Origin: Gerris lacustris | Taxonomy: Eukaryota; Arthropoda; Insecta; Hemiptera; Gerridae | Direction of reading: 5' to 3' | Length of the DNA: 64,000 bases | NCBI GenBank assembly: GCA_951217055.1 | Contig: OX578276.1 | Location: forward strand, 66,515,144 to 66,579,143 | Shown here: in pieces, positions 23,801 through 37,026 of the stretch | Position numbering within the stretch: position 1 is the stretch's first letter | How the letters are laid out: each line of letters starts with the position of its first letter | Notes under the pieces: model-generated | Told to the model about the DNA's origin: nothing | Database searches by the model: none | Seen by the model: the letters and a program-made list of their open reading frames with translations, nothing else | Program-made: the position numbers and the translations under genes

Positions 23801-24889
23801 TATTATTTTTCAATTTTCATTGGAACTATTTAATTTAATCCGGGTTTCAAAAGAATTGTTACAAGTTATTGTAAGGGTATAAAAAAGGATTATTGGATTT
23901 TTGTTTGAACTATTATTTATTTATTTTCATGGATTTTACTTTTTCTTATTGTAATTTTTTTCATGCTTTCTCACTCAACAGCGTCATTTTAGTAGACATT
24001 TATTAAATTTTTAGTCGTTAAAAAATGCTAGTTGTTATAATAAAATAATAATTATACAAATTTTAAATAAAAGTAGTTATATATAGAAAGTATATTGTAA
24101 ACGTTGTAAATTTAAAATAAATACAGTCTCGTCATCAACCATTACCTCTTTAAAAGGAAGTATAATTTGTGTTTAGTTTTTGACAACTTCTTTTTTTTAA
24201 TCATTTTTATGCTGTATAATGAGAATAAAAAAATATATTTTTCATAAAAAAAAAATTATATTAGTATTTTTGATCCGATTTAAATGAAATTTGTAAGCAA
24301 ACCTTATTTGATACCAGAAACACGATTGTAAAATAATTTATGTACATTTTTGTACTTTTGGTTATAAATGTACCTATTATAGGTTTTAATCTTAGGTTTG
24401 AGTGGTAAAACAATGCATTTGTTATGTTATGTTTATTTATTAGCCTTGGTTAAGTCTTTAACTGATTTTTTCATGTGTACAAAGGTCAAAATGAACAAAT
24501 ATTTTTATTTAAAGTACAAATCTACAAAATAAAAAAAATATATATACGTTTCTAGCTCAATCCTACTAATCCTTAGCAATCAATCCATCATTAGGTCTCT
24601 AAATTATTATTGTATATCGTATATTATTTGGCTAAAATCTGCTATTGTTAAACTATCCCTGGGTACCGCGTACACAATGGAAATAATTTCACTTTTAAAA
24701 TTAAGCAAATCAGGTACGGCGAAATGGTGTAGAATCTTTAAATACATAAACATAGCAACCATCCACCTACATTACCAAATCTTAAAATCCTATATATGTA
24801 CCTGGCATATATCTACTGGCCACTCGGCGGGCAAAGGCTGGCCGCGGGCCAGTCAAGACCGTCGAGTCTACATATATACAAATGAATGT

Positions 24890-25165
24890 TTCAATGTTTG
24901 TTTGTGCTTTATAGACTTCGACAACGTTGGATCGATCACCATGAAAGTTGGCACATGGAGAAGCATTTTACGATTTCGAAATTTAAATTTTGGTACAAAG
25001 AGGTCGGGTTACGGGGTAAAAAATGCATAATAGTATATTACCCTTGATAAGCAATGCATGACTTTAAATAGCTCTTTCAGAGTACAGTATGTGTTGTTAT
25101 GAACACGTTTATCATATGTATTTTCTTATAAGTGAATGGTAAAATGGAAAAATAGGGGAAAAAAT
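24890..25165 (+). repeat. Helitron-like repeat, single decayed copy
   Basis: CGATTTCGAAATTTAAATTTTGG, TACGGGGTAAAA, AGCTCTTTCAGAGTACAGTA, TGTTGTTATG and GGTAAAATGGAAAAAT are all shared with the units at 27.6-29.8 kb. The neighbouring 117-codon frame at 24677-25030 runs through this repeat and is not a gene. Confidence 0.65.
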
Positions 25166-25334
25166 GATTTTTAACTCAAAATGATAAAAAAGAAAGATTA
25201 GTTAATGTTTTTCTTCTGAGCTTTCTAAGGGATAAATACGCTAATTTAATGTTTAGTAATTAGGCTACTCTGAGATCTGCTCTACTTGTAATTTTTGGTT
25301 AAATTGCCTGTAAATGGGTGAATGTGAAGTAATG

Positions 25335-25347
25335 CCCCCCCCCCCCC
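25335..25347. repeat. C homopolymer
   Basis: Thirteen consecutive C. Its length is prone to assembly error. Confidence 0.9.
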
Positions 25348-27570
25348 TATCTCTCTACCATCAGTGGCAAAGTCAAGTTATGAATCTATGATGAGATGAA
25401 GAGGTAAGCTCAAGCTACCTCTATTGGTTTTATAAAAGTTTGACCTTGGCTCTATAAACTAGATATTGCTATATATAGAGCTTAGTCTCTCTCTCCCTAG
25501 TCTTTAGTCGAGCCCTTAGGTTTTAGAGCCCGTACTAACCCGCAGTGGAAGCCCTTAGCTACCCGTCCACTCGGCTCCAAGGGCCTCGCTCTCAGGGCCT
25601 TGCCCCGCTATAATGTTTTACTGCATTAAGACCCTAGACCTGCTTTGAATTCTATATTTCCTCTAGAAGAAAACCCTCACACCTTAAACTCTACTTTTCT
25701 GGGTGCAATTTACTCAGTATTATTACTGAAAATTTAAACAATTTTTTTAATTTAATACTATTAAAAAAATGCGCTACATATAATTAAAGGTTTTGTACGT
25801 CAAAATAAAAAAATAACCAGCTAAATTCCCTTGCTTCGCTACCAAAAGTGTATTATTTATGTATTTTTTTAATTTGACGGGTTTATAACTACCATCGAAA
25901 AACATTAAACTTATTTTACAAAGCGAGAATTTCTTAACTAAAAGAGATAATCTTAGAGAAAGCAGAGGTTTTTCCTTCCATATATAAGTCTTCTGTGTAA
26001 TGAGGAAAAAGCCTGAGCTTTATGTACTTTTAGAAGTAGTTTTATTTTTATCTTTCGAAGACTAATAGCCTAAGCAAGTAAAGTGCCCTTCATCTGTGAC
26101 CTAGCCATATCCTGATACAAATCCTTACTTGACTTCGTTTTCGAACCATCCATATTCTTTAATCTACGGCCTATCAATACCATCCATTCCTGGAAATTAC
26201 ACTGGCTATTTGACTTATTGTACAATGCTTATGTATAGTACATTTAAATATATGAGATATTTTATGCCAGTAAATGTGAATACTGTTAATAGGCAGTCCC
26301 TCACCTATTGTCTCAATCCATTGGAATACCACACTGTCCTCATAAGTACTGATAACATGTTATTATATATTTTCAATTTCGTTTTGTTCTTTAATGAATT
26401 GTCTGAATAACATTGGAACATAATTTTCCATGTTATATGTGTTACAGACCTATGTTTGCTTGGCAAAAAGTTGGATGAGATGGGAATAATTCTTACTAAG
26501 AATCTCATTGGGAGATCTCATTAGGTTAAATTAAATATTTTTTAAATCTATTAAAATATTAACTTATCCATTAACTCTTGATAAATTTAAAGAATAAATC
26601 TGTTTTAGATAGTGATAAATCAGTTATAAATTAATTTGATAGAATACACTTCTATTTTTTGACAGCAGAAAAAGCTTCTTATAATATTAGAGTTGTGTGA
26701 TTGAATCCTAGGTAAGATTCTTAATATAATATAATATTAGTTCTGCCAAATCGATGTTTCAGAGAATGATTTTTACGGAATTCAAGGTAAATTTAATTAG
26801 ATCTTATTGAAAAGGGGTTTCGGTGTGTTCGATTCCCCGTCTGTTAGAGTATCCATGGAGACAATAATTATCAAATAGGTCAATGCTGGTTATCCTCCCC
26901 CGTCAGGAGAATAAACTACCTCGATTCGCACCTACTCTCTAAACTTAGTATCTTTCTTTTGTTATATTATTATAAGTTTTGTACAATACTTTAAAACACG
27001 CTTTTCACTTAATCAATTATTCATTACTTAAGTAATTAATAACTTTAAATATAATGAAGAAAGTATAGTATAACATTTTTTTTTTTTTTTGATTTAGCGT
27101 AACAGCTGTTTTTTTAATTAAGCATAATATTAAAAATAGCTTCTATAAATAATACTTTTTGCTAGCTAATCAAGACAATTTAAAGGTTTTGGAATGTCAC
27201 CTAAATAGATGCTACATTAACAAGGAGGGCCTTAAAAAATATTGTTTCCGAGCTCACCAATTGTAACAGAAGAATGGTCATTATTCTAAAGAACAAATTG
27301 TTTTTATTGCTCTGTATTCAAAAATTCTTGGAGGGCAGACATCAGGGAACATATTTGGTCACGTGTATGTCGTTCAACATTTTTGAGAACCACTATTTAT
27401 TAAAAACTACCAATCCGATTATGATGAATTTTGTTTTTTATCTACAACTTCGAATATGAGTTTAAAAGTACTCCTCCGATTTTGGATATCCGACAAGATA
27501 CATTGGATGGGTTGTCAAAAGTAACCCACTGATAATAATTTTAAGTCTCATCATAATTATAACCGTTTTA
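25348..27570. other. intergenic DNA, no gene
   Basis: A GC-richer patch at about 25480-25620 and a B-box-like GTGTTCGATTCC near 26825 may be SINE debris. Frames at 26129-26410 and nearby have no family resemblance. The rest is AT-rich. Confidence 0.4.
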
Positions 27571-29815
27571 ATCTATATATATAAAAGTCAACGTATGTAT
27601 GTGTGTGTGTATATATATATAGGTGTGTTTGTTCTTTATTCAAATCTACAGTTTTAGCCCGATTTTGATGAAAATTTGCACACTTGATCTTCAAAGCAAG
27701 GGGAAAATCAAGGTCTACATGAATTTTCGAAATTTAAATTTTGGTACACAGGGGTACGGGGTACAAGTAATGAATACGGGGTCAAAGTAATGAATACCCT
27801 TCATGATGCATATCGTTGAAAAGCTCATTAAGAGTACAGTAATTGATGTTATGTACAGTTTTGTCATATTTTCATTTACGAGGGGGGTAAAATGAAAAAA
27901 TATAGCTATATCTATATATAAAAAGAAGAGTATCTAAATGAGAGAATTTCTTTTATACAAATCTACAGTTTTATCCCAATTTGATGAATATTTACACTCT
28001 TTTTCTTCTAAACAAGGTGAAGGTCACTGCCTACATGATTTTCCGAAATTAAAATTTTGGTACACAGAGGTACGGGGTACAAATGTCAAAGTAATGGATA
28101 CCCTTCATGATGCATATCGTTGAAAAGCTCTTTAAGAGCACAGTAATTGTTGTTAAGTATGGAGGGGGGTAAAATGGAAATTTATATCGATATCTATAAA
28201 AGTCAACGAATGTGTGAGTGTGTTTATGTTCTTTATACAAATCAACAGTTTTAATTCAATCTCGATGAAAATTTGCGCTCTTGACCTTCAAAGCAAGGGG
28301 AAGATCTCTGTTTACATGAGTGTTCGAAATTTAATTGTTTGTACACAGGGGTATGGGGTACAAATGTCAAAGTATTGAAAACCCTTCATGATGCATACTG
28401 TTGAAAAGCTCTTTAAGAGTACAATAATTGTTTTTACGTGCATTTAGGGGGGTAAATGGAAAAATATATCTAAAAGTCAACGTATGTGTGTATGTTGTTT
28501 ATAAAAATCCACAGTTTTAGTCCGATCTCGATCAAAAAATGCACACTTGACCTTTAAATGAAGAAAAAAATCACTGTGTACATGAATTTTCGAAATTTAA
28601 ATTTTGGTACACAGAGGTATGGGGTACAAGTAATGAATACGGGGTCAAAATAATGAATACCCTTCATGATGCATATCGTTGAAAAGTACTTAAAGAGTAC
28701 AGTAAATGTTGTTATGTATACATAAGTAGTTTGTTGTCCCTATTTCTTCAATACTTTTTTCTTCTGTTGGGTCAATTAGGGTGAAAAGATATAATTCAAC
28801 ACATTAGTGTGAGCACTGGCTATATTTCGCCCCCCTCCGGGGCATAATCATGACTAAAACATCATAAAGTATTTTTTTAACACTGCGTATACATATTGAT
28901 TATAAATATGATTTATAAATATAAATATAGAAATATAGCCAGTGCTCACACTAATGTGTTGAATTATATCTTTCCACCCTAATTGACCCAACAGAAGAAA
29001 AAAGTATTGTTATGTATAGTTTTGTCATATTTTCATTTAGGAGGGGGGTAAAATGGAAAAATATAGCTATATCTTGTATAAAAAGAAGAGTGTCTGTATG
29101 AGGGTATGTCTTTTATACAAATCTACAGTTTTATCCCAATTTGATGAATATTTACTCACTTTCCCTTCAAAGCATGGGGGAGGTCACTGTCTACATGCAT
29201 TTTTGTAATTTAAATTTTGGTACAAGGGGGTACGGTGTAAAAATGTCAAAGTAATGGATTCCCTTCATATGATGCATATCGTTGAAAAGTACTTTAAGAG
29301 AAAAGTAATTGTTGTTATGTACAATTTTATTTAGGAGGGGGTAAAATGGAAATTTATAGCTATATATATATAAAAATCAACGAATGTGTGTGTATGTTCT
29401 TTAAACAAATCTACAGTTTTAGTTCGATGTCGATAAAAATTTGCCCACTTGACCTTCAAAGCAAGGGAAAAATGACAGCCTACATGAATTTTCGAAATTT
29501 AAATTTGGTACACAGGGGTATGGTACAAGTAATGAATACGGGTCAATGTAATGAATACGCTGCATGATGCAAAAGCTCTTTCAGAATACAGTAATAGTCA
29601 TATTTGTACAGTTTAGTCATATTTTAATTTAGGGGGGGGGGGGGAATTTAGGATATTTAAAAATTAGCTTATCAAAGAGGAGGGGGTGTAGAAATAGGTG
29701 GGAGAGATAGAATCTAGATATTCTTGCATAGTAAAATAATTTATATGTTTCATTATGGTTGTTTATAAACTTATCTAATTATAATAACACTCCGTAGCAC
29801 GGGTACCCAGCTAGT
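27571..29815 (+). mobile_element. Helitron/Helentron-like array of about six units
   Basis: Units starting near 27573, 27908, 28189, 28467, 29071 and 29363 each run TCTATATATATAAAA(AG)TCAACG..., ATCTACAGTTTTA, GATGAAAATTTGCAC, GAATTTTCGAAATT, GGTACACAGGGGTACGGGGT, CCTTCATGATGCATATCGTT and GTAAAATGGAAA. The array ends near 29815 with GGGTACCCAGCTAGT, like the CTAG(T) 3' end of Helitron-class elements, and begins with the TC-plus-TA-rich start typical of insect Helentron-related repeats. No Rep/helicase frame. Small frames inside are by-products. Confidence 0.6.
28721..29008. mobile_element. fold-back element nested in the Helitron-like array
   Basis: Arms 28750-28827 and 28931-29008 are 78-base near-perfect reverse complements. 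The 10-base direct repeat GTTATGTATA flanks the insertion at 28711-28720 and 29009-29018, and the other array units show the uninterrupted sequence, so the boundaries are well supported. Twenty-nine bases (28721-28749) between the left repeat and the left arm have no partner. Confidence 0.8.
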
Positions 29816-31147
29816 ATTGAATAAAAATAATTGGGACCCTACAGGGACTCGAAGTAGATAAAATTTTAACTACCATGTCACCATTTGTCCAGTAATAAGG
29901 CGCGAGGAAGCTATGTTTATTCTTAGAAATGTAAGTAAAGAAATAGAAATGGAAGATATTAGGGGACATGGTATTGAAAAGTAAATGGGCAGGGCTTATC
30001 GTAAGAAGCACAAATGAAAAACGAAAATAAAGATTTGAGGGTGCCTAATTACACGAGGGAGGCGTTCACAAAGATGGTACGAAGAGGCATTTAAGGTCTG
30101 CGGAAGTGCAACGGCTAAGAGTGGCAGGCTATAAACAAAAATGAAAGAGAACTAAGAACAATTACCAAGATCATTGGTTCTATTTACCAAAATTAACAAT
30201 ATATATAATTAAGCTATGTAGCTCAATAGCTATTACGAGCAAAATAAAATTTAAAAAATTGCTTGCATACGAGTCTGCAAGACAGTGAGACATTTTCATG
30301 TAACGCTTTTTGCTGTCTTTTTTTGGTAACGTTTTTAGAGTTTATGTGCGTAAGTAAAAAGATGAAAATGTCAAAAAAATTGAGCGTGCACATTTTTGCG
30401 TTTTTATATTAGGAATTAAATCGAACATATGTTAAGTATATTTATATTTAAAAATTAAAAAAAAAATAAAGTATATTTATTCTTCTCCAGTTTATTAAGA
30501 AGAAATATTTTAGCTTCTTCACCCATATTTTTATAATAAATGCAAAAAATTATAGTAAAAAAAAAATAAAAAAATGTATGTAAGTTTATTAGGAATAAAA
30601 TTCTAAGGGTTATGGCGTTTATCCGGTGCAAATCGGAGTAGTAGAACAGAAGTTGTAGTGAAGGGAGGGGGGGGGGGGGGAGGGTTGCCGCCGGGAGAGA
30701 GAAGAAGTCGGGGCGTAGAGCCAGTTACCACGCAAGGTGAAAATGCAGCCCCTAAGATGGCGAGCCCGCGGGGAGAAGGCTGAAGGCTCTCTCTACAACC
30801 CTCTAGACTAGACTTTACTAAGTGTAGTAGAAGAGCGCTGGGCCACAGGGCTATAGAGTGGGGGATACCCGAAAGTAGTTGAACTACACATCGCGTCCTC
30901 GGTTACCTTCGAGTCCGAGGTAGGGGAGGTCCTACAGCTGTAGACTGGATTACACCCCTCCTATAGCTTTCTAACTCCCTGTCACACGTTTCTGAGTTTT
31001 TAAGCGTTACTTTTAATAACGGTAACGCTTCTTGAGTTATGTGCCATAGCCTAAACATGATAATGTCAAATATTAAAAAAAAAACATTTCGTATTACCTA
31101 TTGATTATATTGTGTGTACTGTAATCTGTAATATTAATCTCTGGTCT
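29816..31147. other. intergenic DNA with a GC-rich patch
   Basis: Mostly AT-rich. At about 30650-31000 the base composition becomes markedly GC-rich, beginning with a long G run (about 30667-30681). No frame or RNA family could be recognised there. Confidence 0.4.
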
Positions 31148-31155
31148 GCCTAAGG

Positions 31156-32075
31156 CAGCGATTCCCAACCTGTGGTCCGCGGACTACAGGGCTGTCTGAG
31201 ATATAAATCCGATAAGGCGTCACAGAGTATCGGGAATCAAGAGGTAGTGTTACCAGGAAGTTTCTTAACTCTACAAAGGGCCTTCTTTTCTATCTAATTT
31301 CATTAACTCATAAGAACAAGAAAAACTGATCGAAATTGCAGCTGATACCCATCTTAAGCTAGAAAAATCACAGTCTAAAAATATACCGAATTTTGGGTGC
31401 CACTACTTCATGAATATTCTCAATTGAGTGTAAAAGCAATTCAATTGAAATACCCTGCCCTGCCTCTCTACATACTCGTATTTATGTGAAGCTTCTTTAT
31501 CTACCCTCAGTTTTATCAAGAATGAGCAAAGAAACAGATTAACCCATTTGGCATTGACTACTTCTAAGCAAAATATTGACAAGTTGTGCAATGGCATGCA
31601 GGATCAAGGTAGCCATTGATAATATATTGATTTAAATGACAATAGTCATATCTTTTAAGAACTTGTAACACAACGCAAGTGCGTTTATATGTATAACCAA
31701 AATATAATTTGTAATCAATAAAATTCGTATACACATGAAATATAGTTTATTTTTAACCGTCCTAGGTATTTGTGACATCTGGGGCTAGATAGGTTTACAA
31801 ATATTACTATTCACCCGATCCGTTTGATTCTAATATTGATTATTGCGCTAATTATAAATCATATTAGTAATCTGTTATTGTAGAACTGATCCATGGAAAA
31901 CATTTTATGAATAGATTACCAGTTTAATTATTGCTAATGTACTACATTCAACAATATGATAAAATACCACAAATAATAAATTAAGTAATATTTGAGAAGG
32001 GTAAGGGGTGGGCCGAGGGTGGTAGGGTGGGGGACCCCTTGTGGTCCGCTGGTACAAAGAGGTTGGGAAACACTG
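31156..32075 (+). mobile_element. hAT-superfamily DNA transposon, internally decayed
   Basis: Ends are CAGCGATTCCCAACC (31156) and GTTGGGAAACACTG (to 32075), typical hAT terminal inverted repeats. A perfect 8-base target duplication, GCCTAAGG, lies at 31148-31155 and 32076-32083. The 920-base copy is far shorter than an autonomous hAT but retains part of the transposase 3' end. Confidence 0.9.
31391..31618 (+). pseudogene. hAT transposase C-terminal dimerisation region, frameshifted
   Basis: One frame gives FWVPLLHEYSQLSVKAIQ and, after a frame change near 31475, another gives YLCEASLSTLSFIKNEQRNR followed by LTHLALT. Both are hallmarks of the C-terminal dimerisation domain of hAT transposases of the ZBED5/FAM200 type. 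At least one further frame change lies just upstream of 31391, and the catalytic core is absent. It cannot encode a working transposase. Confidence 0.8.
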
Positions 32076-32141
32076 GCCTAAGGGCAGGTATCCATTATAT
32101 GATATGTAATGGATGACACGGGATTAGTGTGTCACTGCATC

Positions 32142-32160
32142 ACACAAACACACACACACA

Positions 32161-32251
<91 letters not shown>
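32142..32251. repeat. compound (CA)n-(TA)n microsatellite
   Basis: A short CA run followed by about 44 TA dinucleotides. Confidence 0.95.
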
Positions 32252-32256
<5 letters not shown>

Positions 32257-34188
32257 AAATGAGAAGAAATTATATATAATATTTAACAAATGTTATAATA
32301 AATATAGTTTTTTAGTTCGAATCACGGCCCGAAATAATTACTTTACCACAATACTCTTAAACTAAAGCCCCTACTACCAAATGTGAAGTATTAGATAAGA
32401 AACGAAACTGGGTAAAAGGGTAGTAAAGTTTGTCTCAACTTTGTTGACATTTAGAGAAGGGCCCCATCGCAATATTGAATGACATTTTCCTTAACTGAGC
32501 TCATTTTCTCGCATCTTTCGCTATATGCACCTGTTGCCCTTAAAAGCCTTTTCATGAATAATCATGTGGATTGATCTTTGAATAATATAGTACAATAAAC
32601 ACCAGCTTATCATATTCATATATTTTAGTCTTGATGGTGAATACGGCTTTTAGTTCTAGCTTGATATTTTTTAGCTTATATATAGGAACTCCAATAAAGG
32701 TAAGCACTAACACAGTGATGTCTTCATCGGCGGTATCTTGTGTGGGGGTTTCTACTTTAGCAAAACTTGATAAAGATATAAATATTGTGTGATCTCATGG
32801 CTTTCAAATATGTAGTTAACTATTATTCTATTCTATGACCATTGCTTGAAAATGTTTATGTATAATATGTAAGTGTTTATAATATAAACACACAAAATAC
32901 ACAAAATATAATATGTAATATGTGTATATTGAGTCGGCCAGCCGACTCAACTCGATCGAATATATTAAGAAGAAAAACTCCTGCATCTCAACAGGGAACG
33001 GTCAGGTCGTAAGAACAGACTATTATTTCATATAGCTAACGTTTCTATAACTTTATTATGATGTCATCATCAGGGCAACTATAACATACATAAATAGTGA
33101 TTTATTATAAGAAGAGCAGCATTGGTCAACGAACATATAGAGTAAAATGATTGAAGATAAATACCGAATAAGCTAATTTTGATTTTCTCCTTACTAACTT
33201 ATAAACACCCTACACACCTTTAACAATAAGTCTAGTATCGAGTGCGCTCTGCGCTTAAAATAGATTCCGTAGTCCCTACCTTAGTGCCACTAGAAATAGT
33301 CATGAAGTATCATGATCTCTTTAAGTATCTAAATGCCGAAAAAAACAGTATTTATGCTAATGAAAGGAGAAAGATAGCGAAGGAATTAAAACTGCCTTTA
33401 TAATTGTGAATAAAAACGTAAATAATATTTTTTTTTTCTTTACTTTCTCATATCAAGAGATAGTTTTATGATGGCCCGAAAATTCGATTTTACGATGTTG
33501 ACGGATTTACACGTTTTGAGGTCCCCTGAGTCCAAGAAAGTGGTTTTACAAAAAATGTCTGTCTGTAGTCTCTCTTCAGTCTGTGCAGACATCTGTGGAG
33601 CCTAAACTACTGGGCCGATTTTGACGAAATTGGGCATAAATGTTCAGAAAAATCATACCCCGTGGTAAAATCAAGAAATAAATATGAGCTCCAAATTTGG
33701 GGTCGCTACTTCCCAAAAACTCTTAAAAAACGTGAAACAAAATTATTTCTCGAAAATGTTTGCGACAATTTTGATTAAAAAATTATCAAATTTAAATACG
33801 AATCTAACGATATAAGCCGTTTTCCCGGAAAAAACTAGTTCCTGAAAAAGTAGCTTTTAACGCGGACGTAGAGAGACCGGGTTATTTTTATGATAAAATT
33901 TGATTTATAAATAAATATATAAATTTAATTATTATTGAACATAATAATTAAATTTACCAACGAAAACTAATAAATGGATAACACTGGGCGGCTAAATAAT
34001 TATGGACTCGTAAAGGGGGAGTTGTCTGAGATGTCTCAGAATGATTTTTTATTAAGTTACCGCAACAAACATACTGCATATAATACGTTGATACAACTTT
34101 ATACACAATATAAAATCTCATATGCAATTTACAGTTTAAAGTAAAAATTTTTTCAAATTTAAATATTATATTAATTAGCATTTATTAT
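32252..34188. other. intergenic DNA including repeat family B copy 2
   Basis: No gene recognised. Around 33470-33850 the phrases TTTACACGTTTTGAGGTCCC, CTGAGTCCAAGAAAG, GTCTGTCTGTAGTCTCTC and GGGCCGATTTTGACGAAATT mark a copy of family B. A CTGATGATGAC core is readable on the minus strand near 33075, but without a convincing stem. Confidence 0.5.
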
Positions 34189-34647
34189 AAACAGTTTAAT
34201 TAAGAATTGTTTGGGGTCCTGCAAACGTACTCTAAAATACTCAATGCAATATTTGGAGTAACGTGAAAGCCATAATAACAAGCTCCATACAATGTTTGGA
34301 CAGTCATAAAAATTTAGCTATCTAGCTATAGTTCTCATATCATCAAGAGCAAACAATAAATAAAATAAAAAATAAAATTATGCCAAATTGGCAATTTTTT
34401 TTATTTAGCGTTTAAGGACATTTGACGATATATGCTTATATGCAATGAATATAAGAATCTAACTATTCATTAGAACAGTTTTTTAATCCCTATTTAGTTA
34501 TTGTTTGCTCTTTTTTCTTTCAACTTTTATGACTGTCCAATCATTGTATGGAGTTTGTTATTGCGGCTTTCACATTACTCCAAATATTGCATTGAGTATT
34601 TTAGTGTACGTTTGCAGGACCCCAAACAATTCTTAATTAAACTGTTT
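34189..34647. mobile_element. inverted-repeat element of about 460 bp
   Basis: Arms of about 155 bases (34189-34350 and about 34490-34647) are reverse complements with modest divergence: AAACAGTTTAATTAAGAATTG, GGGGTCCTGCAAACGTAC, AATACTCAATGCAATATTTG, CATACAATG and GACAGTCATAAAA. No coding sequence and no clear target duplication. Confidence 0.75.
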
Positions 34648-37026
34648 CTTTCATAAAGCTTTAGGCCCCGAATTAATTAGTTTAGTTTCCTCCACAGTTA
34701 CATAAAACGAATCACTCGATTATTATATAATAAAATATTAATTTATTTTTGTTTATATGCTTAAATTACTCAGTTTATGAGATGAATGATCTCATTAAAA
34801 TGTTTAAACTTTCATACATATACTCAAAAATTGAATTAAAATAATCAGAGTATTTTAATTAAATTTTGTATTTTTATTGTTCATTGTTGATAGTTGTTAT
34901 TATATTGGTTTTTGATTTGTTACAATTATTACCATTAGATATAATTGTTGGCTAATTTGTTTGCTACGTTTGATAAATTTCAATAATTTTTGTATACAGT
35001 ATGTAGAAGTAAGTTAGTTGACCATATATGTTTAAAGCTTCTTTTTAAACTTTTTAAATTTTAAACAACGACCAATTTATGACGCTCTCCCAGAGAGATA
35101 GAATAATGACTTCATAAGTGAGTTGAACTAATCATTTTAAAGTAGGTTTAGATTACTGTAATTAAGAGATAAAAACAATATGTAATTATGTCCTAGAGGA
35201 TATGAGATATTGACAATATTGTTTGGTTGTTTTAGTTAATAAAGACTAAAGATGAATCAATGAAATTGTAATTTTCTTGTGTCCATAGGACATTTAAAGA
35301 ACAACAATTAACTGAATCCTTGCTATTTATACTATCCTCAATACTCAATTAAAGCAATAACAATTTTGGCATGCCAATAGATGAAATCACTTAAGTGAAA
35401 TTTAAATACTGAAAGGAGATAATATTTTTATCTCTGTTGAATTATGTGTAGTGATATTTTCTTTGTGCTTCTACAATTTGATTAGCAAGCTATTGGACAA
35501 TGGAATTTGGATAGTGAGTAAAGGTATAAATGAAAGGATTTATAGCATTAAAGATGCTTGTTATAAACAAAGGGAAAGATAGCTTGTTATGGACTGTTAA
35601 ATTGAATATATAACATGCAGCGTTGGTAATCTAGCAAAAGGATGATGGATTAGTTATAGATTGCTCTCTGACAGCTTGCTTCAACTCTTTGGCTCAACTT
35701 CGTTAGTCCAGATAGGTTTGACGACAGAGTTATAGATAGCCAGGCTGTTGTCCGGAGTACGTTTTGATCTAATGACCGCCCACTAAATTTATGGGTCCTA
35801 CTTCCAATAACCTTGTAGGTATCATTGGTTATACTGTTTTTTGTAAATTCAAAGTTTGTTTTCTTTACGGTGGCACATAGCTTCCTCGCATCCTATCACG
35901 TACTTTATTGATTTTATGCTTTTACAAGTCATTATCATCTAATTTAATTAATTGTTTCCCCCTTTTTTTTAATATTTCAAAATGGTTTTGATTTTTTACA
36001 TGAATTTTAAAGTGTCAATTAAGCAAAAATTAAAGTGCGCCGACGGTTTGAATTGATCTGGGGCTATCTGCAGCCCAAATTTCATAAAAATTAGATGAAT
36101 ACTATTAAAGATATAAGTGTAAATAAATGTATGTTTGTGCGCATGTTGAAGAGAATCAAATGGGCGCAGAAGGTTGAAACTAATATGGAATCAACAATGG
36201 GCTTATTATGTACTACCATACAAATTTCATTAAAATCGGTCGTATAGTTTTTAAGACAAGCTTTACCTCTTAAAACCATATTAATCATTTAGTTTTTGTA
36301 CTATCGTTTTCTATTTTCATCTACCTTATGTCTGTATTAATTTGTTTGTTAGGCTAGTTTTTTATGTATTATATTATTCTAAATTTCTGACCATATTACT
36401 TGTTGTGTGGATTTTAATTGTTCATTATTTCTGAAGATTGGCCTTACTTTTCCGATTAAATTCAATTTGCCTACTGATATGAGATCTGTAAACATTTGGC
36501 ATCGCGTCGTATTTTAGTGAAGAGAAAGAAGGTCGAGTTGATACAAAATGTTAAGTCTGATTTTAGTTATTTATCCGGTTGCAAATTTCAATTTTTTAAA
36601 ATTTTGGAGGTTCATTGACAATAAAATTTAACCAAATAAAAGTTTTCGGTTCTTAACTGGTTGAAATATTTTTTTTTAAATTAACCGGAACAAAAACAGA
36701 TAGAAATATAGATTTTTTTTGTAGATACAATTTATTTAATATGAATCTTGCTGCAAATGAATGCTTAATGAAAACACAGTTTTGTTGTCACAGCTTATTC
36801 CTGTACCACTTATTTTCATAATACATACTATACATGCTATAATCATAAAATCTTACTTATAATTTGTCATAAACATATGGTTGTATTAAATATGTTCTAA
36901 AGTCTATTTTACTATCATGTGATGTTTGATATATGATTAAATGAAATATTTATAAATCTTTTACTCTATTACACACTCCGCACTGCTTACTCAAAAAGAT
37001 AAAATGAATTAAAATAGTTATTTATG
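34648..37026. other. intergenic DNA including a dispersed repeat
   Basis: Sequence at 35866-35960 (GGCACATAGCTTCCTCGCAT followed by CACGTACTTTATTGA) is copy 2 of the repeat at 21890 and 63912. The remainder is AT-rich without a recognisable gene; a 65-codon minus frame at 36091-36288 lies in repeat-like text. Confidence 0.45.

Noticed and set aside
27571..29815. Regular repeats considered as a CRISPR-like or satellite array
   Set aside because: Units of about 300 bases with degenerate sequence, in an animal genome and with Helitron-like ends, are not a CRISPR array.
33040..33085. CTGATGATGAC...GAAACG on the minus strand as a further hammerhead-like copy
   Set aside because: The core words are present, but the bases after CTGATGAT do not pair with those before GAAA, so it was left out of the motif set.
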